Origin: Verrucomicrobiota bacterium
Lineage (GTDB): Bacteria > Verrucomicrobiota > Verrucomicrobiia > Opitutales > Opitutaceae
Direction: 5' to 3'
Assembly (NCBI GenBank): GCA_023391285.1
Contig: JAEWBF010000104.1
Span: forward strand, 1-48,238
Length of the DNA: 48,238 bases
The notes under the pieces were generated by a model. It did not search any database and was not told where the DNA came from. It saw only the letters and a list, made by a program, of their open reading frames with translations. The number at the start of each line of letters is the position of its first letter. Position 1 is the stretch's first letter. Below, in pieces: positions 47,205-48,238 of this stretch. The translations under genes and the position numbers were made by a program.

Positions 47205-48238
47205 TCAGGAGGGTTCTTCGCGGACGACGTCAGCGGCGGATTTGTCTTCGCGCAGTCCGAGGAAAACGGGATGGCGGAGACGGTGGTCGTTGGTCCATTC
47301 GGTGAATTTGATTTGGGCGACCATCAACGGCTTCACCCAGTGGCAGCGGCGCATTTCGGCGGCGGTGACGCCGGCGCCGTAGCGGCCGGGACGCTTGTCG
47401 GGGAGGTCGACGAAAGGACAGGTGTCGCTCGAGATCTTTTGAAATTCGGCGTGCAGCGAGCGGAGGAGTTTGGCGTTGAAGCCGGTGCCGACTTTGCCGG
47501 CGAATTTGAGTTGTTTGCCCTCGTAAACGCCGACGAGGAGTGCGCCGAAATGCGTGCGTGAGCCGCCGGGGGGCGTGTAGCCGCCGATGACGAATTCCTG
47601 TTCGCGATGGAGTTTCAGTTTGATCCACGCGCCGGAGCGTTTGCCGGGTTCGTAGGGGGAGTCGGGGCGTTTGCCGATGAGGCCTTCGAGGCCGAGTTTT
47701 TTTGCTTGGGCGAGAAGCGTGTCGGGATCGTTGCCGAGGGACGCGGAGTAACGGAGGGCCGCGGGAGCGTCTTTGGAGAGGAGTTTTTCGAGGACGGCTT
47801 TGCGTTTGGTGAGCGGAAGCGATTGGAGTTTTTTGCCGTTTAGTTGGAGGAGATCGAAGACGTAGAAGAAGAGAGGCGGGCGATCGGTGCCGAGATCGTG
47901 GGCTTGGAGAAGCTGGAAGGAGGAGCGGCCTTGGTCGTCGAGGGCGACGATTTCGCCGTCGAGGATTACATCGTCGGCGGCGAGGGCGGAGATGGCTTCG
48001 ACGATCTCGGGGAATTTTTGGGCGAAGTCTTTGTTGTTGCGGGAGAGGAGACGCGTGCCGTGGGCGTCGCGGAAGGCGATGGCGCGAAAGCCGTCGAATT
48101 TGATTTCGTAGATCCAGTCGCCGGAGGGCGGGGAATCGACGAGGAGGGCTTTCATGGGTTCGAGGAAAGCGGGGAGGCGGGTGCTGGAAGTTCGCTTGGT
48201 TTTTTTGGCGGAGGTGGCGTTGCGGCGCTCTCGGAGAG
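47205..48238 (-). CDS. ligD: ATP-dependent DNA ligase, LigD ligase domain (5' end outside the window)
   Basis: Seals double-strand breaks in NHEJ. Visible are the adenylation motif EIKFDG (catalytic Lys), the motif DVILDGEIVALD, LEGLIGKRPDSPYEPGKRSGAWIKLK (motifs IV-V) and the OB-fold ending KPLMVAQIKFTEWTNDHRLRHPVFLGLRED. An ATG exists at 48155, but the frame continues open to the right edge with LPAFLEPMKALLVD, the normal junction into a ligase core. The gene therefore begins outside the window and may carry a further N-terminal (phosphoesterase) domain. It is the upstream partner of the polymerase gene. Confidence 0.93.
   Translation of the reverse strand, partial: LRERRNATSAKKTKRTSSTRLPAFLEPMKALLVDSPPSGDWIYEIKFDGFRAIAFRDAHGTRLLSRNNKDFAQKFPEIVEAISALAADDVILDGEIVALDDQGRSSFQLLQAHDLGTDRPPLFFYVFDLLQLNGKKLQSLPLTKRKAVLEKLLSKDAPAALRYSASLGNDPDTLLAQAKKLGLEGLIGKRPDSPYEPGKRSGAWIKLKLHREQEFVIGGYTPPGGSRTHFGALLVGVYEGKQLKFAGKVGTGFNAKLLRSLHAEFQKISSDTCPFVDLPDKRPGRYGAGVTAAEMRRCHWVKPLMVAQIKFTEWTNDHRLRHPVFLGLREDKSAADVVREEPS

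Overview
The window is 48.2 kb of GC-rich, gene-dense bacterial chromosome. About 42 protein genes lie on both strands, none is visibly broken, and no rRNA, tRNA, CRISPR array, prophage or complete insertion sequence was seen. Gene style and intergenic repeats suggest a Gram-negative verrucomicrobial (PVC) bacterium, probably Opitutales/Opitutaceae. That placement is recognition rather than a search result. The + strand is G-rich throughout: plus-strand genes favour G-ending codons (GCG, GTG, CGG) and minus-strand genes C-ending codons (GCC, CTC, CGC). This points to strong replication-strand skew and explains the many long antisense frames.

Layout. 0-2 kb: two peptide ABC-transporter permeases (oppB, oppC). 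2-4 kb: an OpgB-type phosphoglycerol transferase. 4-10.6 kb: a minus-strand sulfate assimilation operon in the order cysI-cysH-cysD-cysN-rrf2-cysE, diverging at 10.6 kb from a SUMT gene and a two-domain CbiX chelatase that supply siroheme for CysI. 12.4-20.4 kb: UdgX, a phosphoribosyltransferase, Ohr, a host-attachment-family protein, an S9 peptidase, a UbiB-family kinase, an OsmC protein and two unknowns. 20.5-28.9 kb: argH, a paralogous EF-G, mutL and glycogen phosphorylase. 29-31 kb: a compact ydbH-ynbE-ydbL set (envelope lipid transport). 31-39 kb: a nucleoside transporter, a gamma carbonic anhydrase, small envelope proteins, an ArsR-methyltransferase fusion, a 617-residue GreA-domain protein and rsmB. 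39-46 kb: an MFS exporter overlapping a two-lobed aspartyl protease, then a TolB-like propeller, a Tat-exported Gfo/Idh/MocA oxidoreductase and a CE2-like esterase. 46.3 kb to the right edge: separate LigD polymerase and LigD ligase genes.

The most unusual layer is intergenic. About twenty short hairpins share one design: a GTAG or GGAG tetranucleotide at the foot of a palindrome. The stems differ between copies but keep pairing by compensatory change. Every clear copy has the tetranucleotide on the minus strand, whatever the direction of the neighbouring genes. Several abut or supply stop codons, and two lie in frame inside genes (cbiX, rsmB). They look like REP elements mobilised by RAYT transposases, but no RAYT gene is in the window. 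A second layer is tandem repeats with exact 7-bp periodicity whose unit changes from locus to locus (GTTGAGA, AAGCTCC, GTTCTGA, GTTTCGA), some arranged as large inverted repeats.
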